Part shown: piece by piece, positions 18,477 through 27,185 of the stretch
How positions within the stretch are numbered: position 1 is the stretch's first letter
Layout: each line of letters opens with the position of its first letter
Source of the DNA: Nocardia miyunensis NBRC 108239
Lineage (GTDB): Bacteria > Actinomycetota > Actinomycetes > Mycobacteriales > Mycobacteriaceae
DNA length: 64,000 nucleotides
Assembly (NCBI RefSeq): GCF_001613065.1
Contig: NZ_BDBQ01000013.1
Span: 124,001 to 188,000, forward strand
Reading direction: 5' to 3'
Program-made: the position numbers and the translations under genes
Notes under the pieces: generated by a model
Databases searched by the model: none
What the model was told of the DNA's origin: nothing
The model's input: only the letters and a program-made list of their open reading frames with translations

Positions 18477-18518
18477 TAGCTGCCGGGGTACAAGGCAGCT
18501 ATATACGTTGAGCGTATA
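18477..18518. promoter_or_regulatory. two adjacent inverted-repeat operators
   Basis: TAGCTGCC (18477-18484) faces GGCAGCTA (18494-18501), and TATACG (18502-18507) faces CGTATA (18513-18518). They abut in the divergent promoter between the DUF5753 regulator and the gene at 18584. A probable binding site for that regulator. Confidence 0.5.
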
Positions 18519-18583
18519 GCGCACTAAATTTAAGTGATCTAGCCTCCGGTTACCACGTCAACCCAGGACCAGAGGCTGGTGCG

Positions 18584-19288
18584 ATGGAACACAGGAACAC
18601 ACCAACGACAACCGTTGAGGACCAGGTCGGGCTGGTTGCTGTGGACATGGCGCTGCCTACACGTTCAGAACTGGCAAAGGCAGTCTGGGGCCAGTCGTTG
18701 GAAGCTGCCGGAAGGCTCGTTTCCCGCGCGATTGCGCATCTGCCGAATGCGCTGGCTGAGTTACATGCGGAAGACCCCGGTCGACGCGAACTTCCAGACT
18801 TCGAAGGGCCGCGAACAGCATTGCTGGACCAACTAGTCGACATGCTGGCGCCGAGTCTGCCCTGGTTGCCCGAGCGTGATCTGCGGGCGCTGGCAGATTG
18901 GCTCTCCCAACTCACTTGCCTATCGGTGCAGGGCAACGAACACCTAACCCGAGTTGTGCAGCAGCATAACGGCGGACGTCTTCCCGTCGCTCAAGCTTGT
19001 GTTCTCAGGTCGCTGAACTGCGGTGGAATGCTCACAGTGCATCCGATCCGCGCCGCAACATGCCTGTCGACGGGGAAGATTCGCCGGTCAATAGCTCCCC
19101 TAGCCGTCAGGGATCTGATCTTCACTGGTCCTCGCGACGGACGATGGGAGATCACTCCACAGGGGGCGGCCATCGTGGCCGAGTGGCGCACAGCCTTGAG
19201 ACCCGGTGCACGTGGGCACATCACGAGTTCTATCGATCGACGCTTCGGTGACACCTCCGGCAACCTGCTCCCCCTCGGGCGGCGGTGA
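18584..19288 (+). CDS. hypothetical protein, 234 aa
   Basis: Divergent from the XRE-DUF5753 gene and coupled by ATGA (19285-19288) to the next gene. No family recognised. The N-terminal half is helical and acidic (ALLDQLVDMLAPSLPWLPER). The C-terminal part (LNCGGMLTVHPIRAATCLSTGKI...RWEITPQGAAIVAEW) could be a winged helix. ATG 18584 is one of two nearby in-frame candidates. Position suggests control by the operators just upstream. Confidence 0.65.
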   Translation: MEHRNTPTTTVEDQVGLVAVDMALPTRSELAKAVWGQSLEAAGRLVSRAIAHLPNALAELHAEDPGRRELPDFEGPRTALLDQLVDMLAPSLPWLPERDLRALADWLSQLTCLSVQGNEHLTRVVQQHNGGRLPVAQACVLRSLNCGGMLTVHPIRAATCLSTGKIRRSIAPLAVRDLIFTGPRDGRWEITPQGAAIVAEWRTALRPGARGHITSSIDRRFGDTSGNLLPLGRR

Positions 19289-20226
19289 TGAGAGATATCG
19301 GCGGTGGCGCGACGGAATCGGAGTCGGTGCCCTCGGAGACGGCGGTCTTCGGTTATCTGCGGTATCCGCTACTCGGGCAGCGGCGGACCGAGATAGTCGG
19401 GGCGCTCAAGGCGCGGGCGGAGTCCTTCGGCGGTGGACCGCTGCGGGATGTGTACTTCGAGACGGCCTCACCGGTCGGGACGCTGTGGGCCCTGCTCGAG
19501 GGCCTGGATTGCCACACGGGTGGGCATCTGGTGTCCGCAGTGACGGAGTACGCCCAGGCCGAGGGCATCGACGTGCGGGGAGTGGTCCACGCCGGGCGAG
19601 TGCCGCCGGTGCGGTGGCGTGATCTGCTTGCCGAGCTTGATCAGCTTCACGGTGGCTGGATTATTGTGCCGTCTCCTCATGACCTGGATGGGCTTGGTGA
19701 GCCCAGACATGTTGTGCTGCAGCGGCTTGCGTCGATGGACGTGCATGTGGTGTTTCTGCGCGGCGGCGCCAGCGCTCCGGAACTGGGGAAGCGTCGTGCG
19801 TCGCCGGTGTGGGAGGGGGCCGAGATCGGCCAATTCCGGATAAGCGCTTTCGGGCTCGCGATCGAGGTCGCGAAGCTGAGCTCGCAGATGTACCTCAACC
19901 GGGCTGGTCTGGCGTATCTGGTTGACGCCGTCACCGATCTGCTGGGTGATCTGATCGGCCGACGGGTGGAGGACACCCTCGTGCCTGGCCGGACGAATGA
20001 GCTGACGGTGCAACTGATCCGGCGACCGGAGTCGTTGGTTGTTCTGGTCAGCGAAACCCATGACCATGTCGGCGAGCCGATCAGCGCGACGGCTCATGCG
20101 ATCTGCGGGCCGGAGGGCGTGCGCCAGACGCGTGCCGCCGACGGCGGCACGGTCACCAGGCTCGAGATCACCCTGGCTGAGGCCGTGGATATGCGGTCGG
20201 CCTCGCTCGTCGGGAGGCCAGCATGA
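19285..20226 (+). CDS. degenerate resolvase-fold / RsbW-like ATPase fusion, 313 aa
   Basis: Residues about 20-160 follow the fold pattern of a serine-recombinase catalytic domain (AVFGYLRYPLLGQRRTEIVG..., VVHAGRVPP, ASMDVHVVFLRGG), but the catalytic serine position after YLR is Tyr, so it should be inactive as a recombinase. Residues about 185-300 resemble a GHKL/RsbW anti-sigma ATPase (LAYLVDAVTDLLGDLIGRR, RPESLVVLVSETHDHVGEP), also weak in key motifs. Coupled by overlap to both neighbours. A regulatory role is inferred; the domain calls are tentative. Confidence 0.55.
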   Translation: MMRDIGGGATESESVPSETAVFGYLRYPLLGQRRTEIVGALKARAESFGGGPLRDVYFETASPVGTLWALLEGLDCHTGGHLVSAVTEYAQAEGIDVRGVVHAGRVPPVRWRDLLAELDQLHGGWIIVPSPHDLDGLGEPRHVVLQRLASMDVHVVFLRGGASAPELGKRRASPVWEGAEIGQFRISAFGLAIEVAKLSSQMYLNRAGLAYLVDAVTDLLGDLIGRRVEDTLVPGRTNELTVQLIRRPESLVVLVSETHDHVGEPISATAHAICGPEGVRQTRAADGGTVTRLEITLAEAVDMRSASLVGRPA

Positions 20227-20564
20227 CGCCGATCGTGCGGGCGTACGGGATCGTGCGCAGTGACTTGTCCAGGGACGCTACCGATTTGGACGTCCAACGA
20301 GTTCGCGGACTGTCCAGGCAGTGTGGGTTCGACCTGCGCGGGCTGCGAATCGAACACGGTGATGCGGACTTCGGGCTGCTGCTGGCGACGCTGGAGCCCT
20401 CGCGCATTACCGCGCTGATCGTGCCGACGGTCGCGCATTTGGCCGGCTGGCTGGATGCGGTCCGGCAGGACGTGAGCGTGTGGACGCTCAGGCCCGCGGG
20501 CTGTTGGCCTCGGCTGAATGTGCCGGGTAAGGTCGCGGATTTCGTGCCGGTGGGGCTGCCATGA
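20223..20564 (+). CDS. small resolvase-like protein without catalytic Ser, 113 aa
   Basis: ATGA overlap with the preceding gene. The sequence VRAYGIVRSDLSRDATDLDVQRVRGL...CGFDLRGLRI...ALIVPTVAHLAGWLDAVRQD follows the layout of a resolvase N-terminal domain, ending before any DNA-binding tail. It probably acts as a partner of the 19285-20226 protein rather than as a recombinase. No other family recognised. Confidence 0.5.
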   Translation: MTPIVRAYGIVRSDLSRDATDLDVQRVRGLSRQCGFDLRGLRIEHGDADFGLLLATLEPSRITALIVPTVAHLAGWLDAVRQDVSVWTLRPAGCWPRLNVPGKVADFVPVGLP

Positions 20565-20626
20565 CCGCAGCATCGTGGCCGCGATGGCTGATCATCGGGT
20601 TGTCGGACGGGTGTGAGCGTCGGCGG

Positions 20627-21556
20627 CTATCGAGTCTGTCCGCTCGATTCTGTTGTGACGCAGCGGAATCCGGTGTCGTCGTCGCTCATCAGGTGGTCGG
20701 CGTCGTTGATGGCTGCCGGGGCGGCTGCCTCGAGCAGGCTGTTGAAGCTGGATCCCTTGAGTTCGTACCGGCCGGGCGCCGAGGAAGTGGAGAGCCATTC
20801 CCAGACGTTTCCGGCGAGGTCGAACACGCCGAAGGGGCTGGCTCCGGACTTGTATCGGTCAACCGGTGTGGTGGCACCGACGCGATCGCGCACCTTGCAG
20901 TTACATTTGGCCGCAGTGGCTCGGTCGCCCCACGGCCACTTCGCGCCGGCTGTGCCGCGTGCGGCTTTCTCCCACTGTTGCGCGCTGGGCAGGAGTTTGT
21001 TGGCCCAGCGCGCGTAGGCGGTGGCGTCGTCGTGGGTCACCCACACGACGGGGTGATCGGCGATGTCGGCGGGCGGCTGGTCGTCGTTCCAGTGGTGGGG
21101 CGGTGGATATCCGACCGCGGTCACGAACATCTTGAAGTCGCTGTTGGTCACCGGATAGGTGTCGATATGAAACGGTGGCAGCCAAACCTGCTGGTCCAGC
21201 GGTCCGGACAGGAAGACACCGCCGGGGATCCAGGTCATCGATCGCCCGTCGACGGGGTGGCGGATGCGGTCGGGCTGCACCAGCTGCTCGCTGTCGGATG
21301 CCTCGCCGATGGCATCCGACGGCACGGATTGGATGAATCGTGTCTGTTCGGCGGGGGTGAGCCGCGACAGCGAGGTGTCGAGGGCTTCTTGGTTGGCCGG
21401 GCGGGGTGTGATGGCCGCGCCGTCGGCTTCCCACGTCGATACGATGCGCACGCTCACGCCCAGATGCCCGGCGAAGTCGATCAGACTCATGCGCCGGGCC
21501 TCACGCAGCGCCTTGACTTCGGCTCCGGTCCACAGCCGAACGAGGCTGATGGTCAT
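20627..21556 (-). CDS. HTH - formylglycine-generating-enzyme-like protein, 309 aa
   Basis: Residues 5-60 are an XRE-like HTH (WTGAEVKALREARRMSLIDF...VSTWEADGA). Residues about 105-305 are an FGE-sulfatase (SUMF1) fold: WIPGGVFLSGP, FHIDTYPVTNSDFKMFV, HPVVWVTHDDATAYARWANK, LPSAQQWEKAARG, WPWGD, GNVWEW, GFRC. FGE enzymes oxidise a cysteine to formylglycine, but many bacterial relatives only bind ligands or serve other oxidations. The HTH fusion suggests a sensor-regulator. A second FGE-like domain occurs at the end of the FkbH-like protein (50968-53400). Confidence 0.8.
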   Translation of the reverse strand: MTISLVRLWTGAEVKALREARRMSLIDFAGHLGVSVRIVSTWEADGAAITPRPANQEALDTSLSRLTPAEQTRFIQSVPSDAIGEASDSEQLVQPDRIRHPVDGRSMTWIPGGVFLSGPLDQQVWLPPFHIDTYPVTNSDFKMFVTAVGYPPPHHWNDDQPPADIADHPVVWVTHDDATAYARWANKLLPSAQQWEKAARGTAGAKWPWGDRATAAKCNCKVRDRVGATTPVDRYKSGASPFGVFDLAGNVWEWLSTSSAPGRYELKGSSFNSLLEAAAPAAINDADHLMSDDDTGFRCVTTESSGQTR

Positions 21557-21622
21557 TTCCCCTGGTGCCCTTTCCCCGAGTGGTGGCGTATCAGCCTAGT
21601 AGTACCAGGCGGGGCGTGCGGG

Positions 21623-22405
21623 TTAGATCCGTTGCGCCTGAATGGATTCGTACTGTCCGCGCAGAGTGGCGACCATCTCGTGTTCGGGCCAGTGAACATC
21701 GTCGACGGACGCTATCGCGCGCACGCCTGTTGCCGCGTTGGTCGCGACAGCGCCGACATAGTCCGTGAGTCCGGCCATGGTGATGTGCCGGGTCAGCACG
21801 TCTTCGTCGCGGACCTGGTTGAGCAGGCGCATGGTGGTGCCGGCCAATACTTCTGCGCGGGGCCAGACCAGCTGGCCGTCCTCGGTGATCAAAGCGATAT
21901 TGCTGGTGGCGATTTCGCTGATCGAACCATCGCTGTCGGTGAACAGCACATCGTCGTATCCGGCGCGCTGGGCCAGGGCACGCTGGTGTTCCGCGCCGAA
22001 CAGGCCGATGTGCTTGACCTTGGGAACATCACGCGAATAGACGACCGATTGCAGGCGCAGCGGCGGCTGTGGCCCGGCCGGTGCTGCCCGCATACTGATG
22101 AGCACCTGCGGGTTGGCGGGATCTCCCGGCCGCGCCAGCGTCAGCTTCGGGTCGTAGATGGTTACTCGCACGACGACCGCGTCGGTGACATCGCGAATCG
22201 CGTGCCGCACGGCATCACGGACCCGGTAGGGATCCAATTCGGCATCGAACACAGTACGGCAGTCTCGGGCCAATCGATCGAGATGCATTTCCAAGCCGCG
22301 GACCGATGCGTTCTCTACCAGCATCGAGGTGAAGTGCCCGAAGCCGACCAGGCCCAAGGGCGCGAAGTCGTCCACCGTGACCGGTGCGGCGTTGAGTTCC
22401 ATCAT
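21623..22405 (-). CDS. class IV PLP-dependent aminotransferase, 260 aa
   Basis: Fold-type IV aminotransferase / aminodeoxychorismate lyase family. Seen are FTSMLVENASVRGLEMHLDR, the central SRDVPKVKHIGLFGAEHQRA block carrying the Schiff-base lysine candidate, YDDVLFTDSDGSISEIATSN, and a Thr-Thr phosphate-site motif (LAGTTMRLL). About the normal length. The substrate cannot be told from sequence. It is read from a divergent promoter containing four helically spaced TTGCAGT-type repeats. Confidence 0.85.
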   Translation of the reverse strand: MMELNAAPVTVDDFAPLGLVGFGHFTSMLVENASVRGLEMHLDRLARDCRTVFDAELDPYRVRDAVRHAIRDVTDAVVVRVTIYDPKLTLARPGDPANPQVLISMRAAPAGPQPPLRLQSVVYSRDVPKVKHIGLFGAEHQRALAQRAGYDDVLFTDSDGSISEIATSNIALITEDGQLVWPRAEVLAGTTMRLLNQVRDEDVLTRHITMAGLTDYVGAVATNAATGVRAIASVDDVHWPEHEMVATLRGQYESIQAQRI

Positions 22406-22457
22406 GCGGCCAGTTTGTCATCACGGGGGTCCACGACAGAAGTGGGCCGCTGCCGAA

Positions 22458-22496
22458 TTGCAGTGGAATTGCAGTGCATTGCAGCGTTATTGCAGT
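22458..22496. promoter_or_regulatory. four phased TTGCAGT-type repeats
   Basis: TTGCAG(T/C) at 22458-22464, 22469-22475, 22479-22485 and 22490-22496, with spacing 11, 10 and 11 bp. One copy per helical turn between two divergent genes indicates a regulator array on one DNA face. Confidence 0.6.
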
Positions 22497-22557
22497 TCCG
22501 CATTTCTTCTCCCGGACCAATGCTGAGCTGCATGGAAAACGCGGCCTGGGGGGCGGC

Positions 22558-23004
22558 ATGACTACCTCGGCCCTGGCCCGGGGCGGTGACGACTTGCCGG
22601 ATTGGCACGAGCTCACCGCGGCGTTCCGTGCGGCGTTCGGCAGCGGCGGGGCGGCCACAGAGCATCCGGTCACGGCGTGTGCGTGCCAGTTGGCTCGTGT
22701 GCACCGGCAGCCGTGCCCACGGCGTCGGACTGTGGTCGCTCGCCGTCGGGCGAGGCTGATCGCTGCGATCGATGCGTGGGCGGCGGAGCATGTGCGCGGT
22801 CCGGCGCGGGTGGGGTCGATCGGTGCCTATGTCGATCGGATGGCCGCGGCCGCTGCCGCGGCTCATCAGGCGTTGCACAGTGGTGAGCCGGTGAGCGGCA
22901 TGGTGCACATGGCGTTCACCGATGCGGCGGCGCTGGCAGCTGGCTGGACCGAGATCGCGCTCGAGGTTGCGCCCCGCGCCTACGGGATCGGTGTGGACCA
23001 ATGA
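22558..23004 (+). CDS. DUF4254-like protein, 148 aa
   Basis: ATG at 22558. The pattern HPVTACACQLARVHRQ...RRRARLIAAIDAWAAEH...GAYVDRMAAAAAAAHQAL matches actinobacterial DUF4254 proteins, which are all-helical and of unknown function, often encoded near regulators and glycosyl or nucleotide enzymes. It is divergent from the class IV aminotransferase and shares the phased-repeat promoter. Confidence 0.65.
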   Translation: MTTSALARGGDDLPDWHELTAAFRAAFGSGGAATEHPVTACACQLARVHRQPCPRRRTVVARRRARLIAAIDAWAAEHVRGPARVGSIGAYVDRMAAAAAAAHQALHSGEPVSGMVHMAFTDAAALAAGWTEIALEVAPRAYGIGVDQ

Positions 23005-23207
23005 AGCCCGGGGCAGCGGTCTCGGACCACGGAAGTTGGCGAAGACCTTCGGTTACCCGAACCATGGCATGGGCTTCCGTTACCTTGCTCGGATCTGTAC
23101 CGAAGTTCTTGTTAGACAACACTTTTCGACCTTTGACCATATAGCAAAGTTTGCCGCTGCCGTGCCCGTGACCGGACCGTCAGCGAGACGACCACCGAGG
23201 ATTGCCG

Positions 23208-23744
23208 ATGACCGCCGTGTTCCTATCCGACGACACCGCGAGGGGCGGAGATTCGATCAGTGCTGCCCGCTCGAACTACCGCCGACAATTCGGCACCAGC
23301 GTTGACGAACCGGTCACCGCACACGGCGCTCTGTCGGTACGCGCTGGACGAGTCTGCGCGGTGGTGACCAGCCCGAGCATCGGCGCCGACATCTCCGAGA
23401 CGTGGGATCCACCGATCCCAGTGTTCACCGTGGCCGTTCGCGATGCCATCCGGTCATACGTATTCGTCGTGACGCCCCCCTCCGACGACGAGTATCGCGC
23501 CTGGCGCGGCAGGTCAGACAAATACAAATACTTGGCCGTGCCCGTGTGGCGGGGTGGAGAGATCCAGTTGCCGACTCCAGGGCACCCGTCGCGGATTTGG
23601 GTGTCCGACCCCGGCGGTGCGCCTCCCAGATTCACCGATGTCGTGGACGCGGTGATCGCCACGGCCACGGCTCAAGCCGAAGCTGCTGCGAAGGCGGCCG
23701 TAGTTGCTGCGATGGCGAAAAAGTCGGGGGCACAGGGTGGTTGA
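23208..23744 (+). CDS. hypothetical protein, 178 aa
   Basis: ATG 23208 preceded by GAGGA. Family not recognised. The middle is a beta-rich domain (VFTVAVRDAIRSYVFVV...YKYLAVPVWRGGEIQLP) and the C-terminal about 40 residues are an Ala-rich helix ending in a lysine patch. No membrane segment. It overlaps the next gene by 8 bp if that one begins at GTG 23737, so it is probably cotranslated with the methyltransferase. Confidence 0.65.
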   Translation: MTAVFLSDDTARGGDSISAARSNYRRQFGTSVDEPVTAHGALSVRAGRVCAVVTSPSIGADISETWDPPIPVFTVAVRDAIRSYVFVVTPPSDDEYRAWRGRSDKYKYLAVPVWRGGEIQLPTPGHPSRIWVSDPGGAPPRFTDVVDAVIATATAQAEAAAKAAVVAAMAKKSGAQGG

Positions 23745-24579
23745 CGGTCCTGGGCACGCCACTGCCGCACGTGAGCAGGTGTCGGCTGCGAAGAGCTGCG
23801 GCACGGAGTCCGCGACGATGGACTTCGATCCGGGCCGGGCAACCAGCGCCCGGATTCACGACTTTCTGCTTGAGCACGGCAAAGACACCTACCCCCCGGA
23901 CCGTCGTGCTGGGGAGATGCTTTTGTCCGATGCCCCGGACTTCCGCACAGCGGTCCGGGAGGCTCGGCGGTTCGCGCTGCGTGCGATCGAAAATCTCGTG
24001 GCGGGTCACGGAGTGCGCCAGATCGTGGAGTTGGGTAGTGGTCTGCCCTACCGGCCGAATATGCACGAGGTCGCGCTGCGTGCGGATCCGGGTGTGCGGA
24101 CCCTGTACATCGACGCTGACCCGCACGTAGCGGTCCACGGCCGCGTGTTCCTCGACGGTGACCGGTCGCACATGGTGTGCGCGGATCTGGGCGACACCGG
24201 CACGGTTGTTCGGCGGATCAGGGAGACGATGAACCTCCACGAGCCTGTCGCGCTGATTCTGTCCTCGGTGCTGGAGTTCATCGCGGACCCCAGGGCGATC
24301 ATTGATCCGCTGATGGCGGAGCTGCCAGGGCGAACGCTGCTGGTGCTAAGTCATGTCGCCGCCGATGTCGGCAACGCGGAGGCCGTCGTCCGCGCGGTGG
24401 AGATCTACCAGGAAGCAGGAATCACGTTGTGGCCGCGCTCATCTGAGGAGATCGCCGCACTGTTGACCGGTTGTGATCTCCTCGAGCCGGGACTGGTCCC
24501 CGCGAATCGATGGCGGCCCGGACAGACGGCGCCACCGCACGATGTGTGTTGCCTCGCGGCAGTCGGGCGGTCCCGATGA
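23737..24579 (+). CDS. DUF574 SAM-dependent methyltransferase, 280 aa
   Basis: Actinobacterial DUF574 family: ATSARIHDFLLEHGKDTYPPDRR opening, VRQIVELGSGLPYRPNMHEVA SAM-binding loop, TLYIDADPHVAVHGRVFL acidic strand, and RIRETMNLHEPVALILSSVLEFI. Substrates are unknown for this large family. The start is either GTG 23737 (8-bp overlap) or ATG 23818 (254 aa, GGAG 9 nt upstream); the domain is complete either way. Its stop overlaps the next ATG by ATGA. Confidence 0.82.
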   Translation: MVDGPGHATAAREQVSAAKSCGTESATMDFDPGRATSARIHDFLLEHGKDTYPPDRRAGEMLLSDAPDFRTAVREARRFALRAIENLVAGHGVRQIVELGSGLPYRPNMHEVALRADPGVRTLYIDADPHVAVHGRVFLDGDRSHMVCADLGDTGTVVRRIRETMNLHEPVALILSSVLEFIADPRAIIDPLMAELPGRTLLVLSHVAADVGNAEAVVRAVEIYQEAGITLWPRSSEEIAALLTGCDLLEPGLVPANRWRPGQTAPPHDVCCLAAVGRSR

Positions 24580-25805
24580 GCAACCGCGACAACACATTCG
24601 GCGATCTGATGCGTACCCTGCGAAAAAAGCGTGGCCTCTCAATCAGAGCCCTGGGCGCGTTGACGGTGTATGGGAAGACGAGCCTGCATTACGTCGAGAC
24701 GGGTGATCGGGAGCCGACCACGGATATGGCCACTCGACTCGATGATGCTCTGCAAGCGGATGGGGCTCTGCTGGCCGCGGCGACCGCTGCGGCATTGCAG
24801 CGGCTGCTGACCACCGCGGCGCAGGAGTCGTCCGATCTGGTGCGGTGGACGATTGAGGAACCGCTGGCCGGGATCGGCCAGGACGCGCTGGCCCGCGATC
24901 TGAGCCGGATCGCCCGGGATTACGTGCATCGTCCTCCGTTGCCACTGCTGACCGATCTGCTGCGAGTGCGCACGCAGATCGCCCAGCAATTGGAGCAGGC
25001 GCGGCGACTGCAGCGCCGACGTGAACTGGCACTGCTGGGCGCGGTCACAGTCCAGCTACTCGGAGAACTCACCGACGACGTGGCCGGTGATTCCGAGGCG
25101 GCGATGCGGCATGTTCTGGCTGCCGAGCAGCTGGCCAAGGAAGCTGGGCACACCGGGGCGGCTGCGTGGGTGGCCGGCACGAAAGCGCTGATCGCGGAGT
25201 GGTCTCCCAAGCCCTACACCGCGCTGGGCATCATCGAGGACGCAGCGGGGTGGGCGCCGGTGGGTGACTACCGAGTCAGGCTGTTCGCGTTGCAGGCGCG
25301 CTGCGCCGGCCGTCTCGGTGATGCGCGCCTTGCCCGTTCGGCTGCGGCTCGCACGGTGGCCGCGGCCGAGCAAGCGCGGGATGTACGCGACGAAGTGACC
25401 GTGTTCGGCGGTGCCTGTACGTTCCCGCGCCCGAAGATGGCCTACTACCTGGGCTGTGCGTACCAGGCGATCGGTGATCATCAGGACGCCGAGCGATGGT
25501 CCCTGGACGCTATCGACGAATACACCACTGGCCCACCTGAACAGCGTTCGTATGGGGACGAGGCACTGGCCCGGGTGCAGGTGAGCCTGTCGCGGATCGC
25601 CCGCAGCGAATTCGAGGGCGCGCAGGAGATACTGGCCCCGGTCCTGGAACTTCCCACCGAGCAGCGGATCACGTGCATCATGGAGGGGATGACTACCGTT
25701 GTTGGTGCGCTGCGCGAGCACCGCCATGCCCAGGCACCCATCGCTCACGACCTTCGCGAGACCATCCGCGGATACACTGCGCACTCGAGCGTGGCGCTGC
25801 GATGA
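24576..25805 (+). CDS. XRE/TPR transcription regulator, 409 aa
   Basis: N-terminal HTH (FGDLMRTLRKKRGLSIRALG...SLHYVETGDREPTTDMATRL, residues 8-60) followed by about 330 residues of TPR-like helices (ALLGAVTVQLLGELTDDVAG...GAAAWVAGTKALIAEWSPK). Coupled by ATGA to the DUF574 gene upstream and to the kinase downstream. Same domain scheme and gene partnership as 15653-17101 but without the N-terminal zinc ribbon. Confidence 0.85.
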   Translation: MSNRDNTFGDLMRTLRKKRGLSIRALGALTVYGKTSLHYVETGDREPTTDMATRLDDALQADGALLAAATAAALQRLLTTAAQESSDLVRWTIEEPLAGIGQDALARDLSRIARDYVHRPPLPLLTDLLRVRTQIAQQLEQARRLQRRRELALLGAVTVQLLGELTDDVAGDSEAAMRHVLAAEQLAKEAGHTGAAAWVAGTKALIAEWSPKPYTALGIIEDAAGWAPVGDYRVRLFALQARCAGRLGDARLARSAAARTVAAAEQARDVRDEVTVFGGACTFPRPKMAYYLGCAYQAIGDHQDAERWSLDAIDEYTTGPPEQRSYGDEALARVQVSLSRIARSEFEGAQEILAPVLELPTEQRITCIMEGMTTVVGALREHRHAQAPIAHDLRETIRGYTAHSSVALR

Positions 25806-26701
25806 CCGATGTGGCCGCACACGACATCCTCACTGCCGCATGCGAACAGGTCGGCCTCGACGCGGGGGATGCGCAGTTGTTGCGGGCCCACAGCAACGCG
25901 GTGTGGCTGCTGCCGCGCAGCAGTGCTGTGGTCCGGATCGGCCGCAACCAGCACGAGGGCCTGCGCTTCGCGGCGGGTGTGACCCTGACGCGATGGCTGG
26001 CCGAGCACGACATCCCGGTAACCGAACCGCTGACGGACCGAGTCGTCGATATCGACGACGCCACGGTCACGCTGTGGCGCTACTACCCGCAACACGACCG
26101 CGGCGAACCACCCATGCGGGACCTCGGCACCATCCTGCGCCGGCTACACACCCTGACGGATCCCGTGCCGGTGGAACTGCACGCCTACCCGCCGTTGGAG
26201 GGGCTGACGACCATTCTCGCGTCGCAGACCGCGCGCCAGGTTCTCGATCCCGATGATCTGACCTGGCTGTCCGACCGTGCCACCGAACTGCTCCACCGGT
26301 ACGAAGGGCTCGAGTTCGCGCTGGGAGTGGGGTTCATTCACGGCGACTTCTATGCGGGCAACTGCTTGTGGGACGGTGATCGGGTTGTGCTAGGCGATTG
26401 GGACGAGGCCAGTATCGGCCCGCGCGAGCTGGATTTGATCCCGAGCTGCCACGACCACTTTCGATTCGGCGCCCCCGCAGAGGATTTGGCGCAGTTCTTC
26501 CGCGAGTACGGTCTCGACCTCGAGGAGTTCCGCAGCAGGCCCGTGTTCAGCGTGCTGATCGCGATGCGTGATCTGCACACTCTGACCGGCTACATCCGCC
26601 GCGCCGCCGGTGATGATCGTGCCGCCGCCCGCGAACTCCACCGTCGCCTGGGTATGCTCCGCAACCCGGCCATGGCCAACGAACCCTGGCACGGCATGTA
26701 A
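25802..26701 (+). CDS. aminoglycoside phosphotransferase-fold kinase, 299 aa
   Basis: APH family: NAVWLLPRSSAVVRIGR nucleotide-site region, catalytic loop FIHGDFYAGNCLWDGDR, and metal-binding VLGDWDEASIGPRELDLIP. Identical in length to the kinase at 14757-15656 and likewise cotranslated with an HTH/TPR regulator. The substrate is unknown; a small-molecule kinase tied to a regulator is the best inference. Confidence 0.85.
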   Translation: MTDVAAHDILTAACEQVGLDAGDAQLLRAHSNAVWLLPRSSAVVRIGRNQHEGLRFAAGVTLTRWLAEHDIPVTEPLTDRVVDIDDATVTLWRYYPQHDRGEPPMRDLGTILRRLHTLTDPVPVELHAYPPLEGLTTILASQTARQVLDPDDLTWLSDRATELLHRYEGLEFALGVGFIHGDFYAGNCLWDGDRVVLGDWDEASIGPRELDLIPSCHDHFRFGAPAEDLAQFFREYGLDLEEFRSRPVFSVLIAMRDLHTLTGYIRRAAGDDRAAARELHRRLGMLRNPAMANEPWHGM

Positions 26702-27185
26702 ACACCCTGGCGTGACACCCGCCAGTCGGATCCACTCGGTCGCTGCCGTGTTGCCTGGTGTGTTCCCGTGGACCACAGCCGCACAGTAAGCTCCGGTGAA
26801 ACGCCGAGTTCTTGCGGTGAAATAGCCGCTGCGGCAACCCACCCTTCGCCCCACGGCGCGCACTCACCCGTCCCGATCTTCTCGTTGTGCCATGTGTGGT
26901 GCCGCTGCGCCAGGCCCCCGACCGGTCGGAGACGGTCGCGCTGAACGGGATTGTTTTTTCGCGCTGACCTGTGTTCCAGTGAACTGGACAAGTGATACGG
27001 GACACGCAACCTCTTGCGTGGTGTTGCGTGGTCTGCCGAAAATGGTTCCGGCACTGGTTATTTCGCCGCATCGCGAACGCTATTCACCTCAGCGCACCGA
27101 GCTGTGCGGGGCGGCACCGTACCCCTTGCGGGGCCGCTCTGTATAGCGCGGCGATAGCTGGTGCCCGAGACATGGGAGGTTTCGA
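26702..27185. other. intergenic region, promoter for the next operon
   Basis: 484 bases without a supported gene. It includes a lower-GC stretch with a run of T (about 26952-26958). A GGGAGG ribosome site precedes the ATG at 27186. The short frames seen on both strands lack ribosome sites. Confidence 0.5.

Noticed and set aside
19285..20226. Calling this an active serine integrase
   Set aside because: The catalytic serine position is Tyr and no recombinase or DNA-binding domain follows.
20561..22561. 666-codon + strand frame
   Set aside because: It lies opposite the HTH-FGE and aminotransferase genes, whose motifs are clear; composition is typical of an antisense shadow.
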